A stretch of 38,733 nt of DNA from an uncultured Lachnospiraceae bacterium (GTDB lineage: Bacteria; Bacillota; Clostridia; Lachnospirales; Lachnospiraceae), in assembly GCA_946617225.1 (NCBI GenBank), contig CAMOJW010000003.1, positions 1 through 38,733 on the forward strand. Reading direction: 5' to 3'. Of the stretch, positions 8,695 through 18,123 are shown in pieces (the stretch's first letter is position 1; each line of letters begins with the position of its first letter). The notes beneath the pieces are model-generated. The model searched no databases. It had not been told where the DNA came from and worked only from the letters and a program-made list of their open reading frames with translations. The position numbers and the translations under genes are program-made.

Positions 8695-10134
8695 TTACAG
8701 GGCCAAAGGCGGTGTCATCGCCTCCACCAGCACTGTCATATCCTCGACATTCTCCAGATCCTTGCAGATCTCTATGACTCTCTCGTATTTCTCCTGCCCC
8801 AGGTCCACGGCGGAATACTTCTGACACTTCCTGAACTTGTCGATGGCCTGCTCCCAGGTCATCGGGTTCTTCTGATTGCCGGGCGTGTCGCAGACCTGGC
8901 GGGTGAACTCCCGGCCATCCTGCGTGCGGATGGTCACATAATAGTCGTCGAAGGCAGGTTTGATCGAGGGATCGACGGACTGTGTGATGCAGTCCATGAA
9001 GGCAAGGAACTCCGGATCCTCCATGTTGTGCCTGAAGTGCTCGGGCTCGTAGGCATCCAGGAAGCAGTCCCCGTAGAAGACCGCCCTGGCAAGAGAATAC
9101 GGCGTCGAGAACATGCCGCCCTCCGGTGTCGCGGGGCGATACTTGATGTCGCGGGGCACCCAGGTGAGCTCGCCGGCCGGAGAGGTGACTACGTGGATCC
9201 CGGCGATATCCTCCCGCTTCAGGCCGTTCTCTTTCATCAGGGTCAGCACACCGTACATGGCCGTGTGATTGTAGTAGCAGCCAGCGTAGAGCTTGTTGGT
9301 GATGTTCTCCTGAAAGAGCCATCTCTTCCCCAGGTCCTGCGTCAGCACGTCGGGGCTCTCAATGTTGTGATGGAAGATGCTCTTGAGCAGGCCGGACTGG
9401 CCCATATAAATGCCGTGGACACTGGGCAGCCCCCGGCTGATCAGGTCGCACATCTGCACCGCATTGGAGGCAAAATACCCGTGCTGCAGCCGCACGTCGG
9501 GCTTGCCCTCGATGGCCTTCTGCTGGGTCGTCATGCTCGTGATGCTGTAGGCGGCGCCTACGGCGTCCCAGATGTGCTCCTTGTCAAAACCGTACATTTT
9601 GCCCAGGGCGACGACAGCATAGCGGCTGCCGGCACACTCACCGGGCACCAGCTTGTTGTTGGGCTGCAGACGCACAGTTGTGTGCTCCCTGGTCCCCCAC
9701 TCCGCGCCGGCCAGGAAGGCCGTGATGAACTCCTTGCCGTTCACCGGTCTCCCGACGCGCTTCAGGGCCGACAGCAGGGTCGGCACGACCCACTCACAGA
9801 CGTGGCCGCCGGTCACACCCGTATCACCGAGGTCCACACCGCGCGCCATGGTCCCGTTGGCGAAAGCAGCCAGCGTCTCCGGCAGACGGTCCCCGAAGAC
9901 CAGGACACGACCGCCTCCGCAGCCGTTCACGCCGTAGGAGCGCACGGATTCCATGACGGTATCCATATTGGGGCCGGTGGAGCCGCCCAGGAAAGAACTC
10001 ATCGCATCCAGGATGTCCCTCTTGATGTACTCCACGAGATCGGCAGGGATATCTTCAAACTTCAAATTCGCTGCGAACTCCGCCATGACTCCCGAGGGAT
10101 CCTGCTCCGGTGTAAGAATGTCTTCTACCTTCAT
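8695..10134 (-). CDS. MmgE/PrpD family protein (copy 1)
   Basis: ARGVDLGDTGVTGGHVCEW, GxxxDVRLQHGYFAS, GLPSVHGIYMG; paralogous to 13571..14992. Confidence 0.88.
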   Translation of the reverse strand: MKVEDILTPEQDPSGVMAEFAANLKFEDIPADLVEYIKRDILDAMSSFLGGSTGPNMDTVMESVRSYGVNGCGGGRVLVFGDRLPETLAAFANGTMARGVDLGDTGVTGGHVCEWVVPTLLSALKRVGRPVNGKEFITAFLAGAEWGTREHTTVRLQPNNKLVPGECAGSRYAVVALGKMYGFDKEHIWDAVGAAYSITSMTTQQKAIEGKPDVRLQHGYFASNAVQMCDLISRGLPSVHGIYMGQSGLLKSIFHHNIESPDVLTQDLGKRWLFQENITNKLYAGCYYNHTAMYGVLTLMKENGLKREDIAGIHVVTSPAGELTWVPRDIKYRPATPEGGMFSTPYSLARAVFYGDCFLDAYEPEHFRHNMEDPEFLAFMDCITQSVDPSIKPAFDDYYVTIRTQDGREFTRQVCDTPGNQKNPMTWEQAIDKFRKCQKYSAVDLGQEKYERVIEICKDLENVEDMTVLVEAMTPPLAL

Positions 10135-10186
10135 TCTGTGCCTCCTTTATGCTCCTGTGCGCAAAAATACCCTTCTCCCAGAATAC

Positions 10187-10202
10187 AGCAAGTATAATGC
10201 CC
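10187..10202 (-). promoter_or_regulatory. sigma-54-like promoter P3 for MmgE/PrpD copy 1
   Basis: Minus strand GGGCATTATACTTGCT; GG/GC spacing correct. Confidence 0.6.
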
Positions 10203-10303
10203 GTTTCAGCCTGCAGGGCCGGAACGGGCATCGTGCGGATGGTACGTTCAGGGCACGATCCGGTACAGGTTTACCGGATCTGCCCTTTCCTCTGTCACAG
10301 GTG

Positions 10304-11209
10304 TCACTTCTCAAACTTCCACTTCAGGAAATGCGCGAGCTCCAGATTCGCCTCATATCCTCTGCCGATCCCTTCGATGGAGAAGCCGTGAACTTCCCCC
10401 ACGTAACAGTGCATGTGTACGGGAATACCGGCCAGGTGCAGGACACAGGCGAACTGCGCGTCCTCATGACGGATGTTGTCCTTGCCTGCCGTCATGATCA
10501 TGGTCTCAGGAAAACCCTCCAGGTCCTCTGCGGTGGCCAGCACGGGGGAGACGTAGATGCTCTTCTTGTCCTCATCGTCCGCGTACAGGTCGTTGTAGAT
10601 CTTCATCTTGGGCGGGAGGATCAGGGTGTCATAAGCGTCCCGCTTCTGGTCGGGCGGTGTGCACTGGTCGGTGACAGGATAGGACAGGGCCAGTGCCATC
10701 GGCCGATAGGTGTCGCCTTTGGACTTGAGGGCGGTCGCGATGGAGAGGTTGCCGCCGGCGCTGTTTCCCTCGCAGGCGATCCGGGTGGGATCGATGCCCA
10801 GGGATCCCGCATTGGCTATGACCCACTGCAGAGCTGCATAGGCCTCCTCCACAGGTACAGGGTAACTGACGAACAGAGATGTGTGATAGACTACGTCCAC
10901 GACCACGGCCCCTGCCTCACAGGCCAGCAGGCTGCACAGCCACATCTCCTTGTCCATATGGGGGATCAGGAAACCGCCGCCGGGGAAGTGGAGGATGACC
11001 GGCTGCGGTTCCGCCGGTCTCTCCGCCGTACGGATGATGTAGAGCTTAGTTGTGCCTGCGGAAGTGGGGATCTCGACACTCTCTTTGGTGCAGGCCTCCC
11101 AGTACTGTTTGTAGAATTCCGGCATGGGCTGCGGCTCCAGGTAATACCCCTCCAGGCAGCGAGGGAAGATCCTGACAGCAAGTTTTTCTTTCTCTTCTCT
11201 TGTCAGCAT
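10304..11209 (-). CDS. alpha/beta hydrolase (HSL-type esterase/lipase)
   Basis: ILHFPGGGFL oxyanion motif, CEGNSAGGN nucleophile elbow, GEVHGFS. Confidence 0.87.
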   Translation of the reverse strand: MLTREEKEKLAVRIFPRCLEGYYLEPQPMPEFYKQYWEACTKESVEIPTSAGTTKLYIIRTAERPAEPQPVILHFPGGGFLIPHMDKEMWLCSLLACEAGAVVVDVVYHTSLFVSYPVPVEEAYAALQWVIANAGSLGIDPTRIACEGNSAGGNLSIATALKSKGDTYRPMALALSYPVTDQCTPPDQKRDAYDTLILPPKMKIYNDLYADDEDKKSIYVSPVLATAEDLEGFPETMIMTAGKDNIRHEDAQFACVLHLAGIPVHMHCYVGEVHGFSIEGIGRGYEANLELAHFLKWKFEK

Positions 11210-11343
11210 AGCGGACCTCCTTGGCCAGAGATGACAGATAACGGACTCCTTATGTAATCAGTATATCTGCTCTTTATTGAAATCTGAAATTGTTATATTT
11301 TTAATGTAGTCATAATAAAAACGTATTTCAAAGGAGGGCAAGG

Positions 11344-12246
11344 ATGGACATCCGGACGATGCGCTATTTTATGATCGTGGCACAGGAGGAGAACATGACG
11401 ACCGCCGCGGAGATCCTGCATGTCACGCAGCCCACCCTGTCGCGTCAGATCGCCGACCTTGAGAAGGAACTGGGCTGTCTCCTGTTCGAGCGCACGAACC
11501 GCAGGACCGTACTCAACGAGGACGGGCGCCATCTCTATAAGAAGTTTTCGGAGATCCTGGCCATGGTGGACGAGACATCCTCCGAGTTCCGGAACAGGGA
11601 CCGGAAGATCACCGGTGAAGTGTCCATCGGTGCAGGAGAGAGCAGGACCGTCGATCTAATGGCCTCCGCAATGAAGAACCTGCTGAAGGCCCACCCCGAC
11701 GTTCTCTTCCGGATCCACAGCGCCAACTCCGCCTCCATCCTGAGCCGTCTGGACAGCGACGAACTGGATTTCGGGCTGCTGTTTGAACCGGTGAGCCTGG
11801 AGAACTACCGACATCTGCGTGTACCTGCGAGAGAACGCCTGGGTGTGTTGACCACAGCTGATCACCCCCTTGCAGAGAAAGGATTCGTGACCGCGGAGGA
11901 TCTGGCATCCTATCCTCTGATCATGGTGGCTCCGCGGTCCCTGGACCGCCATACCCTGTCCAGGCTGTTCGGCCTGCCCGCGGATGCGGCAAACATCGTC
12001 GGCTACGGCAATCTGATCTACAATGTCTCCCGCTTCGTACAGGCAGGCATTGGGATCGCGCTGACCATCGACGGTCTGACCTACACAGGAGAGGGATCTC
12101 CTCTCCGCTTTCTGCCTGTCAGACCGGAGCGCTATCGCTCCCAGATCCTCCTCTGGAAGAAAAAGAAAGAGCTGAGCCGTGCGGCTCAACTCTTCCTGTC
12201 GGAGATGATCGGGGTGTGTTCCTCTTATTCAAATTACGGGGAGTGA
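11344..12246 (+). CDS. LysR-family transcriptional regulator
   Basis: MDIRTMRYFMIVAQEENMTTAAEILHVTQPTLSRQIADLEKELG; divergent from the hydrolase. Confidence 0.93.
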   Translation: MDIRTMRYFMIVAQEENMTTAAEILHVTQPTLSRQIADLEKELGCLLFERTNRRTVLNEDGRHLYKKFSEILAMVDETSSEFRNRDRKITGEVSIGAGESRTVDLMASAMKNLLKAHPDVLFRIHSANSASILSRLDSDELDFGLLFEPVSLENYRHLRVPARERLGVLTTADHPLAEKGFVTAEDLASYPLIMVAPRSLDRHTLSRLFGLPADAANIVGYGNLIYNVSRFVQAGIGIALTIDGLTYTGEGSPLRFLPVRPERYRSQILLWKKKKELSRAAQLFLSEMIGVCSSYSNYGE

Positions 12247-12305
12247 ATCCCCTGCCTGCGCAGTGCAGGAGAAGGCTCTCTCCGGAGTCTGTAGATCCCC
12301 TTCTC

Positions 12306-13487
12306 TTATCGGATAGCGCCTTCCGCCATCATCGCCTCGATCTCAGCGTCGCTGTAGCCCAGACCCTGCATGCACTCCCTCGTGTAACTGCCCAGCTCGC
12401 CGGGAGCGGTGCGGACCATCGGGACCGCGTCGTCGATCCGTACCGGGAACGCCGGCGCGATCACTTCCTTCCCGTCCCAGTTAGTCATCTTATAGAGGAA
12501 CCCGTTGTCCCAGGCCTGCTGGTCCCTGAGGGCGTCTTCGGTGCTGGAATAGATGCCCAGCGCCATCTGGATCTCGTCAAAGATCTGCTTCAGTTCCGCG
12601 ATCGTAAACTTGCTGAAGCACTCCTCCAGGATCCGGCACAGCGCCTGCGCGTCCGGGTTGTTCTGGCCCTCCGTGTCGTGGATGTTTTTCCACCGGGGAT
12701 CGCCCACCAGGTCCGGTCTGCCAAGCGCTGTGATCAGCTTCGGGAAATCCCTCTGGAAGTTCAGCGTGATCAGGTAGATCCAGCCGTCTTTGGCCGCGTA
12801 GCTGTTGGACAGCGCCCTGTTTGGCACGTAGCGGGTCTTGGGATATTTGGTCCCGTACTGGCTCAGGAACATCTGGGAGAAGTTGCAGTAAAGGCCCATG
12901 TTCAGAAGAGAAGTCCTGACACGGCCTCCCTTGCCGGTCTTGTCACGTCGACGGATCGCTGCGATCACACCGAGTGCCAGGACTGTGCCGGACATGATAT
13001 CACCGACGCCGCTCGGGGAGGTGGGCGGCAGGACCGGATCACAGCTGGAATCCGCCATGTCGTTCAGCAGACCGCTCTTGCACCAGAAGGCCGTGTTGTC
13101 AAATCCGGGGTCATCCTTCATGGCGCCGGTATCTCCGTAACCTGTGACGTAAGCATAGATCAGCTTCGGGAACTTCTTCTCCAGCTCCTCGTAGGAGAGG
13201 CCCAGCTTGACCAGTGCCCGGTAGCGGTAGTTGCTCAGGAAGACATCCGCTGTCTCCAGCAGCTTGAACATGGCCTCCTTGCCGCTCTCGGTCTTGAGGT
13301 TGATAGCGATGGGCCTTTTGCCGCTGTTCATGTAGGCGAACTGCGGCGTCCCTCTGGTCTCCACGCCCTTGACGGTCTCCACCAGCACTACGTCCGCGCC
13401 GTACTCGATCAGCACCTCTCCGCAGAAGGGGCCCGCGGCGGCTGTGGAGAGTTCCACTACTTTGATGTCACTTAATATGTCTTTCAT
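12306..13487 (-). CDS. CaiB/BaiF (class III) CoA-transferase
   Basis: VVELSTAAAGPFCGEVLIEYGADVVLVE, GYGDTGAMKDDPGFD, GVGDIMSG. Start taken at MKDIL. Confidence 0.9.
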   Translation of the reverse strand: MKDILSDIKVVELSTAAAGPFCGEVLIEYGADVVLVETVKGVETRGTPQFAYMNSGKRPIAINLKTESGKEAMFKLLETADVFLSNYRYRALVKLGLSYEELEKKFPKLIYAYVTGYGDTGAMKDDPGFDNTAFWCKSGLLNDMADSSCDPVLPPTSPSGVGDIMSGTVLALGVIAAIRRRDKTGKGGRVRTSLLNMGLYCNFSQMFLSQYGTKYPKTRYVPNRALSNSYAAKDGWIYLITLNFQRDFPKLITALGRPDLVGDPRWKNIHDTEGQNNPDAQALCRILEECFSKFTIAELKQIFDEIQMALGIYSSTEDALRDQQAWDNGFLYKMTNWDGKEVIAPAFPVRIDDAVPMVRTAPGELGSYTRECMQGLGYSDAEIEAMMAEGAIR

Positions 13488-13505
13488 GTCCTTGCCTTTC
13501 TTAAA

Positions 13506-13534
13506 ACCGCGCAGGGAAGAGTTCCCTGCGCGGT
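13506..13534 (-). terminator. intrinsic terminator downstream of MmgE/PrpD copy 2
   Basis: ACCGCGCAGGGAA GAG TTCCCTGCGCGGT, then TTTTAA on the minus strand. Confidence 0.8.
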
Positions 13535-13570
13535 ATTTTGTATTCACTCAGTGCCGACAGTCTGCGGTGA

Positions 13571-14992
13571 TCACGGAACCATGGCCTCGAACAGTACCCT
13601 GACGTCCTCCACATTTTCGAGGTCCCTGCAAATCTCGATGACCTTGTCATACTTCTCCTTGCCGAGATCCACGGCGGAGAACTTCTGCACCTTCTCGAAC
13701 TTGGCGATGGCCTGCTCCCAGGTCATAGGGTTCTTCTGATTGCCCGGCAGGTCTCCTTCCACTTTGGAGAACTTCCGGCCGTCCTTGAGCGTGATCTCGA
13801 TCGGATAGTTATCGAACGCAGTCGTGATCTCCGGCGTGGATGTGTAGGAGAATTTCTTCATAAACTCCACGAACTCCGGATCCGCCATCATCTTCTCATA
13901 GTTGTCCTCGTGGAATGCGTCGATGAAGCAGTCTCCGGTGAAGATCGCATAGGTAGAGGCGTAAGGATTCGAGAACAGGGCCTCCTCGGGGGTCCTGGGA
14001 TACTGCTTCTCCTCGATCGGATTGGTAGTGCAGCGGCAGCCCATGCTGGTGGTGATGTGGATAGATTCGATGTCCTCTTTCGAGATGCCATTGTCCTTCA
14101 TCAGGTTCAGGATGCCGAAAATAGGGGTGTGGTTGTAGTAGCAGCCACCATACAGTTTATTGGTGATGTTATCTTTCCATACCCACTTTTTGCCGAGATC
14201 CGCGACCAGGAAATCGGGTCCCAGGATGTCGTCGTGCGTGCAGTTCTTCAGAGCGCCGCCGACACCCATGTAGATGCCGTGGACACTGGGCAGGCCCTGC
14301 TTGACCAGTTCCACCGCGGTAATGGCGTCAGAGGAGACATATCCGTGCTGCAGCCGCACATCAGGCGTGCCCTCGTTGTATTTCTGCTGCGTGGTAGCGG
14401 CATGTGCCTGGAAGGACATGCCGGCCGCGTCCCAGATCTGCTCCTTGTTCAGGCCGGCCAGTTTGGCCAGGGCGATGGTCGCATAACGGGAACCGCCGCA
14501 CTCGCCGGGGGAAGTGGTGGTGTTGTACTGCAGGCGCATGCAGGTGTGTTCCCTGGCGCCCCACTCAGCACCGGCTGCAAAGGCAGTGATCAGCTCCTTG
14601 CCGGAGATCTTCTGATCCGTGTAGGACAGGTAGGCCAGCAGAGTGGGACCGATCCACTCGCAGACATGGCCGCCTGTGACGCCGGTATCGCCCAGATCCA
14701 CTGCTCTGGCGATGACGCCGTTGGCATAGGCTGCCAGGGTCGGCGGCAATGCGTCACCGAAAACAGCTACTCTGGCCTTGCCGCTGTCCGCCATACTGCG
14801 GACATAGTTCATGGTCTGTGCGACCGCCGGTCCGGTGGATCCGCCGAGCATGGAGGACATCGCATCCAGAATATCTCTCTTGATGTAGTCCGCCTGCTCC
14901 GCAGGGATATCCTCATATTTCAGGTCAGCTGCGAATTCCGCCAGTTTTCCTGCCGGATCCTGTGCGGGAGTGATCATATCTTCGATCTTCAT
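13571..14992 (-). CDS. MmgE/PrpD family protein (copy 2)
   Basis: MKIEDMITPAQDPAGKLAEFAADLKYEDIP, DLGDTGVTGGHVCEW, GLPSVHGIYMGVGG. Confidence 0.88.
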   Translation of the reverse strand: MKIEDMITPAQDPAGKLAEFAADLKYEDIPAEQADYIKRDILDAMSSMLGGSTGPAVAQTMNYVRSMADSGKARVAVFGDALPPTLAAYANGVIARAVDLGDTGVTGGHVCEWIGPTLLAYLSYTDQKISGKELITAFAAGAEWGAREHTCMRLQYNTTTSPGECGGSRYATIALAKLAGLNKEQIWDAAGMSFQAHAATTQQKYNEGTPDVRLQHGYVSSDAITAVELVKQGLPSVHGIYMGVGGALKNCTHDDILGPDFLVADLGKKWVWKDNITNKLYGGCYYNHTPIFGILNLMKDNGISKEDIESIHITTSMGCRCTTNPIEEKQYPRTPEEALFSNPYASTYAIFTGDCFIDAFHEDNYEKMMADPEFVEFMKKFSYTSTPEITTAFDNYPIEITLKDGRKFSKVEGDLPGNQKNPMTWEQAIAKFEKVQKFSAVDLGKEKYDKVIEICRDLENVEDVRVLFEAMVP

Positions 14993-15017
14993 GCTCTGTC
15001 TCCTTTCCTCTGGCTGT

Positions 15018-15039
15018 GCGCAGAGGTGGTCCTCTGCGC
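15018..15039 (-). other. leader stem-loop of MmgE/PrpD copy 2
   Basis: GCGCAGAGG TGGT CCTCTGCGC lies between predicted TSS (about 15053) and the RBS. Confidence 0.55.
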
Positions 15040-15063
15040 GAGTTGCGTTTTTCCTTATTTCAC

Positions 15064-15079
15064 AGCAAGTCTCATGCCA
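15064..15079 (-). promoter_or_regulatory. sigma-54 promoter P4 for MmgE/PrpD copy 2
   Basis: Minus strand TGGCATGAGACTTGCT. Confidence 0.78.
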
Positions 15080-15114
15080 TAAAAAGGGAACTGTGACACA
15101 GGACCGATCTGAGC

Positions 15115-15150
15115 AAAAACACCCGGCAAAAGCCCTGCGAAGTGTTTTTC
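15115..15150 (-). terminator. possible terminator of EBP1
   Basis: AAAAACAC...GGC AAAA GCC...GTGTTTTT inverted repeat. Confidence 0.4.
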
Positions 15151-15201
15151 ACTTTGTGCCCTCTGTAACAGTTCCTGATAGTATATGTGCCGCTGGCACA
15201 C

Positions 15202-15213
15202 TCTGACATGCCA
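15202..15213. promoter_or_regulatory. candidate EBP1 UAS (left)
   Basis: TCTGACATGCCA; an exact copy in opposite orientation lies at 17168-17179. Confidence 0.4.
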
Positions 15214-15221
15214 GCAGGATC

Positions 15222-17168
15222 TCAGAATGAATCCTTCATCCCCAGCTGTTCCATCCTCCGGTAGAGAGTGCGGATGGAGACGCCCAGCAAACGGGCTGCG
15301 GCCGTCTTGTTATTGCCGCATCTTTCGATGGCGTCACGGATCTGTTCAGCATCCAGCTTCATATGCCGGACCGGCATCCGGCCGGTATATGTGTCGGCTG
15401 TTCCCCGGACATGGGCTGCATTTCCGTACCGGGTGTCTCTGTACAGATCCTCTGAGCGGTGCTCCGCTTCCGGGATAGTATTCAGGATATGATCCGGCAT
15501 CACCCTGTCCCCCGGGTACAGCAGTGCGATACTCTCCATCGCATTCTGCAGCTGCCGGATATTGCCGGGGAAGGACAGACTGCGCAGAAGGTCTGCGGCA
15601 GCTTCGGACAGGGTCATCTCCTCCCGCCCGGTCCTCTCGCAGATCCTCCTCAGGAAGTATTCCGCCAGCAGGACCACGTCGTCCTCCCTCTCCCGCAGAG
15701 GCGGGAGCGTCACCATCATGGTGCTGAGGCGGTAGTACAGATCCTCGCGGAATTTTTTCTCCCGCACCAGTTTGAGGAGGTCCGCGTTGGTAGCGGAGAT
15801 GATCCGTGTGTCCACCTTCACGGAGCGGCTGCTCCCGAGTCTGGAAAACTGTTTCTGCTCCACGATCCGCAGCAGCATGCCCTGCAGTTCCAGTGGCAGA
15901 TCCCCGATCTCATCCAGGAAGATAGTGCCTCCCTCCGCCAGCTCAAACTTGCCTATATTGCCCCCGCGCTTCGCGCCTGTGAAAGCGCCTTCGTCGTAGC
16001 CGAACAGCTCGCTGGCGATCAGTTCCCGGGGCAGTGCAGCACAGTTGACGGCTACAAAAGGTCCGCTGCTGCGCCTGCTTCCGTTGTGGATCGCCTGTGC
16101 AAAGACATCCTTGCCCACACCGCTCTCCCCGATCAGCAGAACGTTGCTCTCAGCGCCGGCGATCTGGCGGGCCCTGTGGAGAGAAGCCCGGAGAGCTGTA
16201 GACTGCCCTACAATATCGTCAAAGGTCAGCAGTGCCGTATTCATGGTCCTGCGGGCAATATTTCCGGAGATCTGCCTGTCCGTAGTGATGAAAAAGGTGG
16301 TGGCCCTGACCTGAAGTGCTGCCTGGAAATAATGGTCCGCTGAAACTATGCAGTGGATCCTGTTCCCTCTGACGGAGATCGTCATGCGGCTGTCTTCGAC
16401 CCTGTCCGTTCCCGATGCGATCTCCAGGAAGCGGTGGTTGACCCTTGCATCATCGAGCAGCGTGCTCAGCGGACGTCCGATAAAATCCGCCGGGCTGCCC
16501 GGCACATCCAGGATCCGGAACAGCGCTTCGTTGCAGGAGGTGATCATGATCTCCCCGTCCCGCATGCGGACATCCACGGAGATCACACCGCCCCCGCTTC
16601 GCTCAAAGAGACGGTCACTCGTCCTGCGGAAATGCAGGTTCATGACCAGATCGTGGGCGATAAAAGCTGCCAGGATCCGATAATTGGGCGACGCCTCTTC
16701 CTGCGGTACGATGACCGCGATCCCGCCACAGCAGATGGCGGCATCCGGATCCTGCTCCGGTGTCAGGAGCAGGGGGTGGAAATAGATCGCCATATCCTTC
16801 AGGCATTCTCCATTCTCGGTCCCCTCTGACACGCAGGAGCATTTCCCGGCAAGTCCCCGCACCACCGCGCTCCGACCGGCTGTCTCTTCGTTCCAGACCG
16901 TGTCGTGCACAAAGCGCCGCAATGCCAGGTACTCCCTGCGTTCCTCCGCACCGAGAAGCAGCTTCTGCCGTCCCTGTGCGTCCACCATAAGGAGCGCCGC
17001 ATCCTGCATGTTTCCGTCGCGTGTGACGATACGGAAAAGTCTGCGCAGATAGAGTTCCAGGTGCTTGCCCGTCGCCTCCCGGTCCATGTGCTCCGCTGCC
17101 GGCCATTCTGTCTCTTTGTTCATGGATGCAGTTCCTGCCCTTTCCTCGTGTCTGTTCCTGTCTGTCAT
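15222..17168 (-). CDS. sigma-54-dependent enhancer-binding protein EBP1 (sensor + PAS-like + AAA+ + Fis HTH)
   Basis: GESGVGKDVFAQAIHNGS, ELFGYDEGAFTGAKRGG, GTIFLDEIGDLPLELQ, C-terminal NNKTAAARLLGVSIRTLYRRM. Confidence 0.95.
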   Translation of the reverse strand: MTDRNRHEERAGTASMNKETEWPAAEHMDREATGKHLELYLRRLFRIVTRDGNMQDAALLMVDAQGRQKLLLGAEERREYLALRRFVHDTVWNEETAGRSAVVRGLAGKCSCVSEGTENGECLKDMAIYFHPLLLTPEQDPDAAICCGGIAVIVPQEEASPNYRILAAFIAHDLVMNLHFRRTSDRLFERSGGGVISVDVRMRDGEIMITSCNEALFRILDVPGSPADFIGRPLSTLLDDARVNHRFLEIASGTDRVEDSRMTISVRGNRIHCIVSADHYFQAALQVRATTFFITTDRQISGNIARRTMNTALLTFDDIVGQSTALRASLHRARQIAGAESNVLLIGESGVGKDVFAQAIHNGSRRSSGPFVAVNCAALPRELIASELFGYDEGAFTGAKRGGNIGKFELAEGGTIFLDEIGDLPLELQGMLLRIVEQKQFSRLGSSRSVKVDTRIISATNADLLKLVREKKFREDLYYRLSTMMVTLPPLREREDDVVLLAEYFLRRICERTGREEMTLSEAAADLLRSLSFPGNIRQLQNAMESIALLYPGDRVMPDHILNTIPEAEHRSEDLYRDTRYGNAAHVRGTADTYTGRMPVRHMKLDAEQIRDAIERCGNNKTAAARLLGVSIRTLYRRMEQLGMKDSF

Positions 17169-17179
17169 GGCATGTCAGA
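17168..17179. promoter_or_regulatory. candidate EBP1 UAS (right)
   Basis: TGGCATGTCAGA, the reverse complement of TCTGACATGCCA; overlaps the EBP1 start codon and lies 70 nt upstream of P5. Confidence 0.4.
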
Positions 17180-17198
17180 CCCTGCCTCTGCACAGTCC

Positions 17199-17227
17199 AG
17201 TATACTCTTTGTTCCCCGTTTATGCAA
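17199..17227 (-). promoter_or_regulatory. sigma-70-type promoter for EBP1
   Basis: Minus strand TTGCAT-N17-TATACT upstream of 17168. Confidence 0.5.
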
Positions 17228-17249
17228 AGCGGGCAGGTACTCCGTTTTC

Positions 17250-17265
17250 GGGCATGATAATTGCT
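17250..17265 (+). promoter_or_regulatory. sigma-54 promoter P5 for SDR3
   Basis: GGGCATGATAATTGCT; 44 nt upstream of the ATG at 17309. Confidence 0.7.
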
Positions 17266-17308
17266 CATATTAAAACAAACTATATCTATGTTCAGAAAGG
17301 AGTCTTCT

Positions 17309-18097
17309 ATGAACAAACTTTGGTTGGAAGGGAAAACAGCGATCGTCACCGGCGCCAGTGAGGGCATCGGCTACGCCATCTCCGAACTCTTCGTCGAAGA
17401 AGGCGCCAATGTCGTGATGATCTCCCGCCGGGAGGATGTCCTGAAGCAGGCTGCTGACGAGATCAATGCCAAGGGTCTGCCCGGCAGAGCGCTCGCCATG
17501 CAGGGCGACGTCACGGACGAGACCCTGGCGGACAGAGCTTTTGCGCTGGCCATCGAAACTTTCGGCGACGTGGACATCCTGGTGAACAATGCGGGCCGAG
17601 GCGACACCAGCGCCATCGAGACCACCACCAACGAGCAGTGGGATGACCTGCTGGCTCTGAACCTGCGCGGTCCCTTCATGCTGTGCCGCAAGGCTGCGCA
17701 GCATTTCATCCCCAAGGATGAAGGCGTCATCGTGAACGTCTCCTCCATCAACGGCCTCAAGCCAGGCAACGGCGTAGCTTACACCTCCTCCAAAGGCGCG
17801 CTCAACACCCTGACCAGGAACATGGCGATCCGTTTTGCCGGTACGGGCATCCGCATCAACGCTCTGTGCCCCGGCCTCACTGAGTCCGCAGCTTCCCGCG
17901 CTTTCGTGCAGGACAAGGCCGTCTCCGCCGGAGGCAACAGCATGCGCAAATATGCCAACCACTACATCAACGAGTCCTTTGACGGCATGATCCCCGCCCG
18001 CGACATGGCCTACGGTGCCCTGTTCCTGGCCTGCGACATGAGCCGCTGCATGACCGGTCAGAACCTGGTCATCGAGAAGGGAAGGTACTTCAACTGA
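17309..18097 (+). CDS. short-chain dehydrogenase/reductase (SDR3)
   Basis: TGASEGIGYAIS, NNAGRGD, YTSSKGALN; RBS agaaagga. The upstream ORF-track start at 17261 overlaps P5. Confidence 0.92.
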   Translation: MNKLWLEGKTAIVTGASEGIGYAISELFVEEGANVVMISRREDVLKQAADEINAKGLPGRALAMQGDVTDETLADRAFALAIETFGDVDILVNNAGRGDTSAIETTTNEQWDDLLALNLRGPFMLCRKAAQHFIPKDEGVIVNVSSINGLKPGNGVAYTSSKGALNTLTRNMAIRFAGTGIRINALCPGLTESAASRAFVQDKAVSAGGNSMRKYANHYINESFDGMIPARDMAYGALFLACDMSRCMTGQNLVIEKGRYFN

Positions 18098-18123
18098 TCC
18101 GCAGACGCATTGACAGTACAAAA

